A stretch of DNA of 64,000 nt, from contig DCHR01000008.1 of assembly GCA_002315375.1 (NCBI GenBank), forward strand, positions 41,026-105,025, given 5' to 3'. This stretch comes from Treponema sp. UBA1747. Lineage in GTDB: Bacteria; Spirochaetota; Spirochaetia; Treponematales; Treponemataceae. The notes under the pieces were generated by a model. The model was not told where the DNA came from and made no database searches. It saw nothing but the letters and a program-made list of their open reading frames with translations. Positions 48,101 to 52,446 of the stretch are shown here, one piece after another; within the stretch, counting starts at the first letter, position 1, and each line of letters begins with the position of its first letter. Made by a program: the position numbers and the translations under genes.

Positions 48101-48549
48101 AGAGGAGCTTCATTTTCAGCCGGCGATTTATCTTTTACTGTGATAACAGCACTGTATTTCCCGTCCGGAATTCCTTCCTTCACAGGGTCAATAACACACT
48201 GCCATGGTCTCCAGTCTTTATCACTTTCTTTTTTTACAATTTCTTTGCTGAAGGTTCCCTCAAAAGGACCAAATTTCACTTCGGCTTCTGACTGAGTAGA
48301 TTTTGCCTTTACAAGTTCTACACTTACGCTGGTCAATTCACCGTGGTCATCATACCAGACTCCGCTTAAAGTGAATTCCCCATAAATAATATCATTAGCT
48401 GCCGGTGTACCGATTGTGAACTCCGGTTTAAGAACGTTAACTGCTGATCCAAGACCTAATTCACAAGATGTAAAACCTATTGATGCAAGAATTCCCAGAA
48501 TTCCAAAGGTCTTGTTGATTTTTTTTACAGTAGAAGCGAAGTTAACCAT
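30130..48549 (-). CDS. Giant Ig-repeat surface lipoprotein (about 6,139 residues)
   Basis: One uninterrupted 18.4-kb frame. The start at 48549 is chosen for an AAAGGGG site 5 nt upstream, which the in-frame ATG at 48567 lacks. A lipoprotein signal ends in GFTSC (Cys29). From there to about residue 5,460 I count roughly 40 boundaries of the type D-x-x-x-P starting Ig-like domains of about 90-150 residues, most like the Big_7 class (GTVTVTGYVTDD-type cores, AVDKAGN turns). A TIG/IPT-like domain follows (about 5,470-5,570: AGATIQIEGMNFSASSTYTV), then about 570 residues of a beta-rich domain resembling a propeller (VSYYDSYAKCLKYASYKIG). It is probably a surface adhesin or glycan-binding filament. 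Its transcript has its own terminator. Confidence 0.88.
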   Translation of the reverse strand: MVNFASTVKKINKTFGILGILASIGFTSCELGLGSAVNVLKPEFTIGTPAANDIIYGEFTLSGVWYDDHGELTSVSVELVKAKSTQSEAEVKFGPFEGTFSKEIVKKESDKDWRPWQCVIDPVKEGIPDGKYSAVITVKDKSPAENEAPLSEELSVSFVLDNTAPLVILDRPATKAGSASSDMYGCEFALSGEAVDDNIITLIEVEVYDAETDELKKVIPLENVAKKIERNVAVYGDEDKAYESIYGEIKDLSEATKKEFYCKVIAYDEARRVPYVDGDKGNRTELFYLESEISKYKKEFKSSGLYEILKGTYDTSSLTEDQKESLAETKNLLENNGVEKASFSLDPRNNPKYTVSTRSNMAELSGDLLTEAAKLSNNSSLTVNFLPGLDEYYIVKDSIGVSIIECDEKGNIKNDAEKIVLFAPFKEGDDAEAREDLIKTTGSTYSVNVKIGTKTNPEIQTNRFYKFVVEGRDENKNRVFNYANTDYAFKLVSVNSKPSVEITSLERKSSAGEIQTEDSTTYALLNADQTLVIHGNAKLDDLIPNMKFSIGLTNNLDSGLGTCTATEFAENGFECIIPESFRNKKFTIRVEAINPEEEDQTTSENISVTYDCGEPVFAENVTVSPTITKDEKTFVNGTVNIKTSVSDKMNVVSKVEYTVTGADGKESQRKSVENISGDGFDVKTTDFEDGLLTVKLYATDEAGNETKGDSIKTVVLNIDQSTDKPVIEINNADVTIKKTEDVNAATKDEKVNNIFGTVTNTNLIFSLSDDDGMSSAKIFISPVGENKWKILKEYSKDELNGTKSKSDSVKISSSEGTFDIKVKVQDVADETDFSKSELSPFMVVVDNGAPNFTLTSTTDALHAANTDIPVTGKVSDGAAFSIKRFKDAACTIPDTNNLETGAAVDTIVISDDGSWSDTIKKEIVLEEGRTVYYKAEDVYGQSTVVSFKYRIDAREPGFSLTRVGNNLFASDELKNDEPKVLYVKKSENLTIAGEVWDEGNTEERSGLVDYVYYKFVKDGDSVPSVLNESEWNQSDKLLTTGNETEERGNWSKSVDLSKKNGNVEEFADGEKYTLYIFAKDNSRNISTSESNPTSAVIIYPDGKNPVISNVKVIIEDEETRQVKTVTKNSDIKIEADVTDAETGLNRIFLFEDYSEISADDYSISGPDRNGRCTIILNAAKLDQNKKSHNLYIKAVDKAGNETTSAAVIIDVDVKNPETKINGISPVIDSSKVNGTITVTGYVTDDIGLSKVELFVTGKNETRGAAVQTINAATTYSNYEFEIDTTELEDTTEYEICVIATDEAGNISGEAVKQVYVDQKTDAPVITLTNADMTLKSIDEITEATKEKRTNNIFGTISNTLILGTIEDDDGLEEIKIEYKKLGESTWHELKTISSDVLNGTTTKTISEKVPGTEGTYFLKFSVKDTEGKTVYSELIKDEFIVAVDNGAPNFVISTDSGALQAANTDITVKGKVSDGAAFTIKRYQDAACTIPDSNNKENFEAVDTISVTADGSWSDTIKKEIVLEEGRLIYYKAEDIFGQSTIVSFEYLIDAKAPGFNITRIGKKDFTVPLAGQVNVSDDTTLYVKASETLTITGQVWDEGEGRSRSGLQDYVFYKLVKEGEAEPEKNSRGTAYLAADWEQTNKLTTTSNDLRQEGIWTKTLDISSGYEDGKKYTLYIAGKDNARNVSEISANPCAAVVIVPDSLGPVIEDQASDITQVTLANNTSDIFITAKIRDEVSGISKIELYENGVKTSYVKQNSDITHSGENYTIKISAADLTNGGHSIVIRATDVAGNVSESQPVVINADIQAPVVDYVSGVTPTTSQNNTEYVNGIVTVTGLARDETALEKIYWYVDDESSATADTKGVYTCSENEKLQKTFSFKIDTRKLSDGIHKVYIYSEDKSGNQSSRTSSYSEFHVLQSTDIPVISLTSLNNSKPAESEISSDNNVLSSDGKISGLVTDDDEISKVSFFVDDAETPVKVITEFGSNKKEYKFDIQLSSLGITTLGTHNIKIEAEDNAGGYTEFNGAAYSKSGSASNKIYFGVDNGAPDIIAFTVQEGMNKHLNNSVYYMNESFEVTAVVKDDVSLKTVSVVNGTTTTAVTEDDSQQTFVFTVSPQVANTSEAVEGKLSVTDRFLQTNTRTLKFVFDFEKPEVDAAANWNYEPALKNGKFFKAENTLTITGHSKENDTTGIELRSGLKSAQYKLDSNSWTAVTTFDESSGDWTVKLDANTVSEGEHTISVRVLDLAGNVSDEVTDTITCDETAPKIVTTLSNTVYSDDITIKGRIEETYLLNLESKLEKYNAAEAEYETVTVADAGFDTSSGLWTFTMSKGTDSANDGRYRLSLNAEDKAGHKATPEVLNFLLDTKAPEVVITTPETDIKNINQTAISAPSTQFAGTASDVNSIKDVYYKLSSYDSADTENYGKLVSAGNGWTKANLASTSWNVWESFEAGVSEGKYWLNVYAVDEVGNKSAPVSRRFDVDMAAPAVTISSSAAKTNTEFTLSGTVIETNGLLSDTVVIKVTKDGAAAGSVSASLTQDAADPSKYTFTKTIVLATDGTEDGSYVYEAEVTDNAQKTGKSVATVLYDTKAPETFSVDSPNNTGKNSVSALNQNVSVSGKLNDSGSGAVAVWYKVLPKNETAPAERDGVTGSWTKLSATGNWIFDTQFAAEGSYIIYAYAEDAVGNKTAIVSKLVDVDVSAPSVKTLVVSGEVSEVLTTTAVKTKAADYSFRFEIEDSLALNSVPYTLAVTRSGTELPASDYTVAEDSGNAANQKKKIYTVTINAPAADGDYGYTVTAKDSMGKETPVTRTIRLDKTGPELSVTSPAFADGGIGIAGVFEWQNKKAVKISGTAEDVSGIKKIYVKSGDVAEVPAVFDSSWKDIGSATSWSYTTPSSISDGETKLNFVAVDGNGTKSALCTYIMQIDTEAPVSTGLKLTKGNSGSSVNISKGESYYVNKNDSEYSAGKYKFKVEGQVSDNISLKTLKVTAKKGSDTKVLIDYPSVASTEKANVTRKTAGSDKAWNWSYTVDSVTDTDFTNGEWTFDVSVTEEAELHEASSEWTIIYDVEAPSVSNITGSDGNPVKECYDALKTIAVKGSAADGDSSQSGLDSVMFAVAKGTGDSYPASLTSSNTFKDWTETSGSAAEWVAKLDASEITAEGKYAFFIKAKDKAGNESISAPVNFIADTTAPEYTVENVKQYYGNDVVISGTHTDTYFALMEVSVKKGNTDYASFTKTAPVSGSSKAWSVTLPADSSAAHSKDGKYEVSIKFTDKSGKSVSVPKITTTIDTKIPEVKTIDTISSDGSTIISVEDFKFSGTAEDETGLSEIKYLINSTGTASASDAGWISANGTSAWNFYETFVSGKTGRNCEGEYYLHVYAADNAGNKSPVLSRKFQVDFEKPVIGINALSASTKDHFALSGTASDSRGLKKNAAGKTLIKVVQKNPAWQEETMYFEVASDGTWTTDSNLPVLTGTETSLIEGLYSYTVSIEDEVGKVSTETSSQIRWDISAPSLAVTSHSFDSVTKESTWLTNNAVTLSGITQDATGIEKTLFKLGDGVYTELEDKANWTVSLADLPQGKNTVWFKTTDTNGTTAEYKFVLKVDSDEPVMGLNKIARGSTSAAAAEILDNGTSVYVNRFDSEVSGSHKFTLSGSATDSYKLGTIVVKASKGDTTKTLIEKTAATGSETDSAWAWSVVVPLDSITTGYLENGEWNFTVQVNDLAGVHPVTESFKIVIDTVLPQMNPSYSVASSATVRNVKNVVITPAASDTSGSGLDSVSYVICSAEKTEAMLSGSGTGAVPSNEWETISGANRDTSVTKNISFADGDNYLYLRAIDKAGNVKYSSAYRAKVDTEAPTIVMGNPGAVSCVNGSNDINVADFEIDVRDERGTLKSGIKQVDVYIDSIADGNLIASSVGASPSLTVSDTGRVSGSVAKEKFAGKNSAFKIFVQVTDNAGNISYTNTNIGIDKTNPNVTIKTTAKNNIGNKNLTVEGTSYDLNGVASVTLEYQTGASAWKAVTDSDADGFALVNQGTTSAWSYVIPTYDAATHATTTKLAYDADPVADGFQVKFRVTAVDVALNKSQEEITVTIDQDYDRPVITFTNLSSSGQIIQTPVIQGNVSDDDTWNNSKCVLKIDSENHTAAEWRTLAQKGTFTIDDNGIFSYKPEDYSDGEKQMFFYVKDAAGTEFITASGNVMDQSKVIYKGETSAVNNDSVISYISDTESPVIKALSIGDDLMTESVVVGGSAKSTVTVGMTVLDSNGVASATAVINGTKYNLAKTETTIAASETFANLASSTKEEVTMAAGSKKAEFVSSAIDVSSWSSGQITVSFDVVDHSGLTARATGYFTVDNQGPECEITNVADWSEEKTGAISWSFKFKDYPNTNAGFKKYAYLVLNDSYMTGTVADEAKILAQLRTNAVSIAANGTTVENLSLAGLPVVAQADESSVFKKISTIRTDVYNLPVYFYSVDALGNETLQSFTLLYNLFGGRPSATIAYPAGTQTEPQSMNGTIRMSGGAAAGTAAGSAAVEKVYVQFDVTQGSDFSATDLSKVAAYTISGSSNKVYTNIETGSDVTVRNGNEINWAGLDADGGQAAFWGIPVNNTTSWYKTINENLEFQNSDTDIKVAGVSSGLYRVAVRAVALASDGTFGSWSPVQYFNIDTNIPVINQDPAVVSVSGSGSQNYIQDMYVKGEATLKVAVADKDSIAKVMYYTASTQGGLNDASEATITTLDLTNPSSAVAKAWNEKGLNGYVVSIPLPSPSENKKDIYIKVVASKANESSAYATYHINFDNKAPLIRKLQFNSADWENADESTHRIVNSNGKFTLGGTAVDEASGYDKVGFYFIRGNVEDVSKYRTRIYDPMSNNHEILVKAKNGAALSVAEREFGITDASLGSSPQKMYGAEYADAKIREAEVAGEMRSQITLTSVDENIRKAGYVLVDGNFYQIDTVDSVNKKITLTENVSVINGTGSETETVFFPYMQFVENTGSEKTDENGLTFTTYPDSDDGDGMPESIIKSQSSYAWDASVQSANIPDGPGTMVVFVWDKAGNVSASSYACSVQNNAPRLAKLHLGTDLDGSGTYDDEEFKTYDILGKTGVEQSSYVLNTEDYLRTTFKVKNGLALVTEFTGGNLDVTTDPGATIKAMFKNNASSTDVKCTKSTAADQADLTSPSPASLLEAGDIKSALTAPGSNMYAYNFGKNVLGTDSTSASDKKCMSWTFWDVTSDTIQGVDSSYMYLRIDDLIIDQTDIQKPTVEIDPFFWNSKEDCSVPTDENDVVLGHIDFKANPAAADKPGVSGEVYIEGTSKDNTRLKKLYMKTPHTPVAADAEASEVPATDTRQVALFESGVWYTAKRVSGVIKYFEGVGEDAVETAETLSFADDWPVNWKGFEIKTTKKPSQEGHEAEWRFQIDMTPYGIATGKTVDAIAEDASEAPADAGSGRAAGPYKSDASNTQTLSANKTSHYIMDFVPYIKGITGAKRSRLGRYPVQAGATIQIEGMNFSASSTYTVNYKKTNGAVASSVADENITKVRDGLIEVAAPDYSAFLEVVVDGVATQNNTNQNTKWNIEEGNWKKGDLKAGANYWTDDRYLSVWNVNTTFDGSINAHRGTIKKIQQKDTGSGTGKHVRNEPVADTLGGGAIYKQPGGNTQVDTLTNQTGHYYAAYSSDDLKVYGHVSTKTYSGHGDNVMYNSSEAAFQTPADEFDYTIVAGMPYYVVQDSWISGDSANVWGTGLYISKEGAWWDRSYNAKFGQDIGEKEEYYIIERQGASGSKAAARDSSSGYDEVLKQFKNPKIAGWYNPEESLQYTTADSNQKVKGVDYLYVSYYDSYAKCLKYASYKIGHRFDENGHAANFNWQHWGSHNEKSDIVPLMHTAPNKAYAATGVAESDNMKTGNAVVAGWDTLQTNPTSFKEKAGEWSDVMVDPSDHCPVIIYYNETKRWLEVAHGNSYAPVSGNICNTSGTASADKTESEWTKTKNITPDANIDFGRYVSAEIDVNGNIHAAAQDVSNGKLYYIFLEKNESTYSASYILVDGTSSVGMWTDIQLNNDVAANANWYQYEPVISYLDKAFLNTQQAAKVAYVIQNGADSCFDAMTDPAKYSANDQKTSVMSSVYENGTQRTAKVAIGYNSDMLALDFLRDEE

Positions 48550-48601
48550 TTTTTCCCCTTTACCCATTTTTAAACTTTTAGAGTATTAGTAATTTTTCGG
48601 T

Positions 48602-48630
48602 AAAAATTCCCTTTCCCCTTAGGGATTTTT
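48602..48630 (-). promoter_or_regulatory. Leader hairpin upstream of the giant lipoprotein gene
   Basis: A 10-bp stem with one mismatch (AAAAATCCCT with AGGGAATTTTT on the minus strand) and an 8-nt loop lies 53 nt before the giant gene. The minus strand shows no other gene upstream, so this is not a run-through terminator. It may attenuate or protect the long transcript. Confidence 0.45.
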
Positions 48631-48680
48631 CCCCAAAAAAAGTCTTTATATATAAGAAAAATGTCTTTAATTCGAAATAT

Positions 48681-48694
48681 TTTCCTCCGATAAT
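48681..48694 (+). promoter_or_regulatory. Candidate leaderless promoter of the solute-binding-like gene
   Basis: TTTCCTCCGATAAT ends exactly 6 nt before the ATG at 48701 (GATAAT at 48689-48694). The same core precedes the DUF4015 gene. No ribosome-binding site is present. Confidence 0.5.
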
Positions 48695-48700
48695 AAACCT

Positions 48701-49933
48701 ATGAAAATGTCCAAACTTAAATTATTTATTCTTATCGTTGTAATCGCCATTATTCTTCTTCTCGCAGGAGCCTTTACCGCCATTTCAATCGCTTCCTACA
48801 AGCCAACATTAGCCTTTTACAATGTAAGCGAAAAAGTTCAGAAGGCCATCCTTACCGAAATCGCTTCCATGCCCGTTGGCCGCAAAGGAAAGAATATCGA
48901 ATACAATGTCCTGGTTCTGGATTCAACAGTTCCTTTGTCTTCACAGAAACAGGCTTTCAAAGCAAAAATGATTTTTGCCACTATGGATTCTGATGTTCAG
49001 GAAGTGGCCCGCGGAGGAAAAGTTATTCCCCAGGACATTTCCCTTTCTAACGGAATGCCGTCTTCCCTTAAAGCCCAGTTGATTACAAAAAACAACAAGA
49101 TTTGTGCAGTACCGCTTTTATATGATTTTTATGAAATTGATATTTTCCGCCCTGCTTTTACAGAAAGCAAAATCGGAAAAATTGCTGACTGGAAAGATCT
49201 TACTGCCTTTACACAGAAAACCACTAAAGACGATTTTTCTCCTGTAGTTTTCTCTGGAGGAGATAATGCAGATGCCCTGAATGTTTTTGGATGTCTTATT
49301 GAATTATTCGGAGGTAGAGCTGCACTGGAAGAATGCGAAGAAAAGCTTTACCAGGCATACAAATCAGGAAGCGGTCAGACAATTAATGAAACTCTTGATT
49401 CCCTTGAAAAGAAAAACGAAGGCGTAAGTCAGGCTGTAAAAGCATTAAAAGACTTATACGCCGGCAAAAGTCTGAACACTTCTGTTTTCAGTTTCAAGCC
49501 AAATGACACCTTATTTTTCCTGAACAACAATCTCTGCAATACAGCCTTCCTCAAGCTTTCTGATCACAGAAACATAAGCTACAGCATTATCAACAAATAC
49601 ACATCGATTTATGTTCCGGGACAGAATGGAAATGACGACAGAAGCTTCCTGGCCCCGGAAATCTGTGCCCTGGTCCTGGACAAAAACAAAGCTTATTCTT
49701 CAACTGTTAATCTTCTGACAAATTCCCGCCAAAGCAGCCTTAGTATTGCAACAGGCCTTTCTCCGGTTCAGGCCAGCTGTGCTGTTCCTGACAAACAGGC
49801 TGATGATGTACGTTTCTGGCTTGCTGCTTCAAACGGACCGGTAATGCCACTTTCAGGTGCCCTTCCCTCTGAAGAAATGAGAAAAGCCGCCGCTGACTGG
49901 ATTTCTGCAAAAGCAAGATTCAAGGAATTATAA
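48701..49933 (+). CDS. Membrane-anchored solute-binding-protein-like protein
   Basis: This 410-residue protein has a single N-terminal membrane segment (about residues 8-30) and no lipobox. The rest resembles family 1 extracellular solute-binding proteins: ISLSNGMPSSLKAQLITKNNKICAVPLLYDFYEIDIFR and FSGGDNADALNVFGCLIELFGG match the substrate-cleft region, and the C-terminal helices fit the same fold. No permease or ATPase gene is next to it, so it may be an orphan binding protein or have another sensory role. It is divergent from the giant lipoprotein gene and ends before a two-way terminator. Confidence 0.65.
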   Translation: MKMSKLKLFILIVVIAIILLLAGAFTAISIASYKPTLAFYNVSEKVQKAILTEIASMPVGRKGKNIEYNVLVLDSTVPLSSQKQAFKAKMIFATMDSDVQEVARGGKVIPQDISLSNGMPSSLKAQLITKNNKICAVPLLYDFYEIDIFRPAFTESKIGKIADWKDLTAFTQKTTKDDFSPVVFSGGDNADALNVFGCLIELFGGRAALEECEEKLYQAYKSGSGQTINETLDSLEKKNEGVSQAVKALKDLYAGKSLNTSVFSFKPNDTLFFLNNNLCNTAFLKLSDHRNISYSIINKYTSIYVPGQNGNDDRSFLAPEICALVLDKNKAYSSTVNLLTNSRQSSLSIATGLSPVQASCAVPDKQADDVRFWLAASNGPVMPLSGALPSEEMRKAAADWISAKARFKEL

Positions 49934-49957
49934 TTTCCTGAATACAAGTGTTTGAAT

Positions 49958-49995
49958 CCTTCGGCAAGCTCAGGGACCACCTGTCGAAACAACCG
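49958..49995. repeat. REP-like intergenic repeat (TCGGCAAGCTCAGGGACC)
   Basis: CCTTCGGCAAGCTCAGGGACC with a following CTGTCGAAAC is a form of the TTCGACAAGCTCAG repeat seen in many bacterial genomes. A related core occurs at 23926-23950, and GTCGAAAC also lies in the 23879 terminator loop. Confidence 0.6.
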
Positions 49996-50009
49996 CTGAA
50001 TACATAAAA

Positions 50010-50036
50010 AAAGCACTCCTGTCGGAGTGCTTTTCT
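50010..50036. terminator. Bidirectional terminator
   Basis: A perfect 10-bp stem AAAGCACTCC / GGAGTGCTTT with a 4-nt loop. It has T residues downstream on the plus strand and A residues upstream, so it can serve both the gene ending at 49933 and phosphofructokinase ending at 50055. Confidence 0.88.
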
Positions 50037-50054
50037 ATTTAACCTTTCAGCAGT

Positions 50055-51470
50055 TTATTTCTTTGAAGCTGCTTTTTTCTGTTCGCTTGGCTTTTTCTTT
50101 GCTTCAGCAACAGCTTTCTTCATTTTTTCCAGAGCATTGTCGATGTCGTTTACCATCATGATTGGCTGTCCTGTTGCATCCAGAACGTCACGCCACAGAG
50201 ATCCTTCAGGGTCTACAGCGTTGCGGTGAGCTGTTACAGCCTTGATTGGCAGGTGAACGTATTTGTCGTGTACCAGACCAATAACCATCTTTGTTTTTCC
50301 GGCCATTGCTGCGTGAACAGCGTTGTTACCAAGACGTTCACAGTATACAGAGTCGAAAGCTGTTGTAACTGCAGCACGGATTTCGTAACCAGGATCAATG
50401 TATTTAAGGTTGATTTCTTTTCCCTTGTTCTTGAAGTACTTGTTGATTTCATCACGGAGGTAAACACCGATGTCAGCAAGTTTTTTGTTTCCAGAAGCAT
50501 CTGTAGCACCTGTAGACTGGAGCAGATCCTGTCCGGCACCTTCAGAAACTACGATTACAGCGTGTCCGCGTTTATCGAGACGGCGTTCCAGGTTAGCCAG
50601 GAATCCGTTTTCTCCTTCCATTTCGAAAGGAACTTCAGGAATCAGAACAAAGTTTGTTTCGTGTGAAGCAAGAGCTGCGTAAGCGGCAATGAACCCTGCT
50701 TCGCGACCCATAAGTTTTACAAGACCGATACCGTTGATCTGTGAAGCTGCTTCCATGTGAATAGAAGTGATGGCATCTTTTGCCTGCTGAACAGCTGTTT
50801 CAAAACCGAATGAGCGGTCCATGAACAGAAGGTCGTTATCAACAGTTTTTGGAATACCAACAACTGCACATTTGATGTGGCGTTTTTCAACTTCGCATGC
50901 GATGTCGTAAGAACCGCGCTGTGTTCCGTCTCCACCAATGATAAAGAGCATGTTGATGTTGTCGCGTTCAAGACAGTCTACGATATCAGATACGCGCTGT
51001 CCGCCTCCGCGTGAAGTTCCAAGGAAAGTTCCACCGATTTTGTGGATTTCATCTACGTTATACGGATCAAGGTCAATTGGAGCGTATCCTTCTTCAGGGA
51101 AGAATCCGTGGTATCCGTAGCGGTAACCTTTTACAGTTGTAACACCGTAGCGTTTGTTCAAACAGCGAACAATTGCGCGGATTACGTCGTTCAGACCAGG
51201 GCAGAGACCACCACAAGTACAAATACCGGCGCGAACATGTTTTGGATCAAAATAAATCTTTTCGCGTGGACCTGCTTTTTCCATAAGATTTGAGCAATCC
51301 ATTGGTTCGTTTTTGTTTACATCAAAAACTGTAACCTTGCTGCGGATGAAAGTATCATCGCGAATGTAATTAGCCTTGTATTCGCCCCAAGTTTTAGAAA
51401 GTTTAATTGGTGAATCAACTGTGCATTCACCAAGAGTGTCGATTGTAAAATCAAATGTTTCCTGTGCCAT
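50055..51470 (-). CDS. 6-phosphofructokinase (clade X-like, phosphoryl donor uncertain)
   Basis: This 471-residue enzyme phosphorylates fructose 6-phosphate. It has the core motifs CTCGGLCPGLNDVIR, IIGGDGTQRGSYDIA, GIPKTVDNDL, LVKLMGREAGFIA and PEVPFEMEG. The residue equivalent to E. coli 104 is Gly (G182 in GGDGT), as in ATP enzymes, while the residue equivalent to 124 is Lys (K208 in PKTVDND), as in pyrophosphate enzymes. That mix is known from trypanosomal and some bacterial ATP-dependent enzymes, so ATP is slightly favoured. The ATG at 51470 has an AGGAGA site 7 nt upstream; a longer frame to 51632 would read through the promoter. Confidence 0.93.
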   Translation of the reverse strand: MAQETFDFTIDTLGECTVDSPIKLSKTWGEYKANYIRDDTFIRSKVTVFDVNKNEPMDCSNLMEKAGPREKIYFDPKHVRAGICTCGGLCPGLNDVIRAIVRCLNKRYGVTTVKGYRYGYHGFFPEEGYAPIDLDPYNVDEIHKIGGTFLGTSRGGGQRVSDIVDCLERDNINMLFIIGGDGTQRGSYDIACEVEKRHIKCAVVGIPKTVDNDLLFMDRSFGFETAVQQAKDAITSIHMEAASQINGIGLVKLMGREAGFIAAYAALASHETNFVLIPEVPFEMEGENGFLANLERRLDKRGHAVIVVSEGAGQDLLQSTGATDASGNKKLADIGVYLRDEINKYFKNKGKEINLKYIDPGYEIRAAVTTAFDSVYCERLGNNAVHAAMAGKTKMVIGLVHDKYVHLPIKAVTAHRNAVDPEGSLWRDVLDATGQPIMMVNDIDNALEKMKKAVAEAKKKPSEQKKAASKK

Positions 51471-51503
51471 AAAAAGGTCTCCTGCAACCTGAATAATTAA
51501 TCT

Positions 51504-51533
51504 ATTATAGTAGAAATCCACTATTTTCTTCAA
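51504..51533 (-). promoter_or_regulatory. Promoter of the phosphofructokinase gene
   Basis: On the minus strand TTGAAG (51528-51533) and TATAAT (51504-51509) are 18 bp apart, 33 bp before the start codon. Confidence 0.75.
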
Positions 51534-51561
51534 TGGAATACTGTAATTCCGCCTTATTGAT

Positions 51562-51589
51562 TTGTAATGGATGTTAAAAGTGATATAAT
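51562..51589 (+). promoter_or_regulatory. Promoter of the lipoprotein gene at 51648
   Basis: TTGTAA (51562-51567) and TATAAT (51584-51589) are 16 bp apart, 58 bp before the ATG. Confidence 0.6.
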
Positions 51590-51647
51590 TTCGTATGCTG
51601 AATTGAATGCAAATATATTTTAATTCAGGCAATGGAGATTGTTTATT

Positions 51648-52427
51648 ATGAAAAAAAGTATTTTATTAATTATTGGTCTTGTTTTGCTGTCTGTTTTTAC
51701 CGGCTGTGCTTCTACGGCTCTTGAAGGTCCTGAACAGAAAGATTGTGCAATCGTTTCAATCATGTACAACAAACGACTTTACTTCGAAAATACGACTACT
51801 ACAGTCGAAAAAGATGGTAGTTTTACTGAAACAACTACTGTTTATGGTGCTGATAATCCATTATCCAATATATTCTTCAAAAAACTGGAACCTACTGAAA
51901 TTCAGACCTTAAAAGCAAAAGAATATGTTGCACCTCTTGTTGAAGACGCCAATGAAATTATCCGGAAAAGACTTTCAGAACGGAGCAATGTTAAGCTTGT
52001 TCCTGTTGATGAATTAAATTCTGTTGACGAATATGCGGCATTAAGAAATAAGGCTTCATCAAAACTGTTAAGCATTGCAAACAGAATTACTTCTGAAGAT
52101 TATGTTCTGGCAGATAACACATGCAGAATTGAACCGGTTCTTAATGAAAAAACCGGCTCAAATTTATTTGCATATATTGATGTTGATATTCAGAAAAATA
52201 TCAAAGGCATGAAATCAATACAGACCGGAACTCTTTATCCTCAAATTTCCATTACCTGCGTTTTTAATGATTCGACAGGAAAACAAATAAGCAACAATTT
52301 TGTTGTTTATGTTCCTAAAAAAGGAATCAAAATCGCCTTCGGTAAGTACGAAACAGACGAATTCTACGATAACTGTTTAACAGCTATTGATGAAGCAATG
52401 GCCAAACTGATGCTTCAGTATAAGTAA
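51648..52427 (+). CDS. Hypothetical lipoprotein
   Basis: This 259-residue protein has a clear lipoprotein signal (MKKSILLIIGLVLLSVFTGC, Cys20). The mature part has no recognised domain; it alternates beta strands with one helical stretch (YVAPLVEDANEIIRKRLSERSN), a pattern seen in several spirochaetal periplasmic lipoproteins. The ATG at 51648 has a GGAGA site 9 nt upstream; a TTG three codons earlier is less likely. It is divergent from phosphofructokinase and convergent with the TPM cluster. No function can be given. Confidence 0.7.
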   Translation: MKKSILLIIGLVLLSVFTGCASTALEGPEQKDCAIVSIMYNKRLYFENTTTTVEKDGSFTETTTVYGADNPLSNIFFKKLEPTEIQTLKAKEYVAPLVEDANEIIRKRLSERSNVKLVPVDELNSVDEYAALRNKASSKLLSIANRITSEDYVLADNTCRIEPVLNEKTGSNLFAYIDVDIQKNIKGMKSIQTGTLYPQISITCVFNDSTGKQISNNFVVYVPKKGIKIAFGKYETDEFYDNCLTAIDEAMAKLMLQYK

Positions 52428-52446
52428 TATACTGAACTGAAAATCC

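Noticed and set aside
51471..51632. Longer N-terminus for phosphofructokinase
   Set aside because: The extension would cover the promoter, and the ATG at 51470 has a strong ribosome-binding site.
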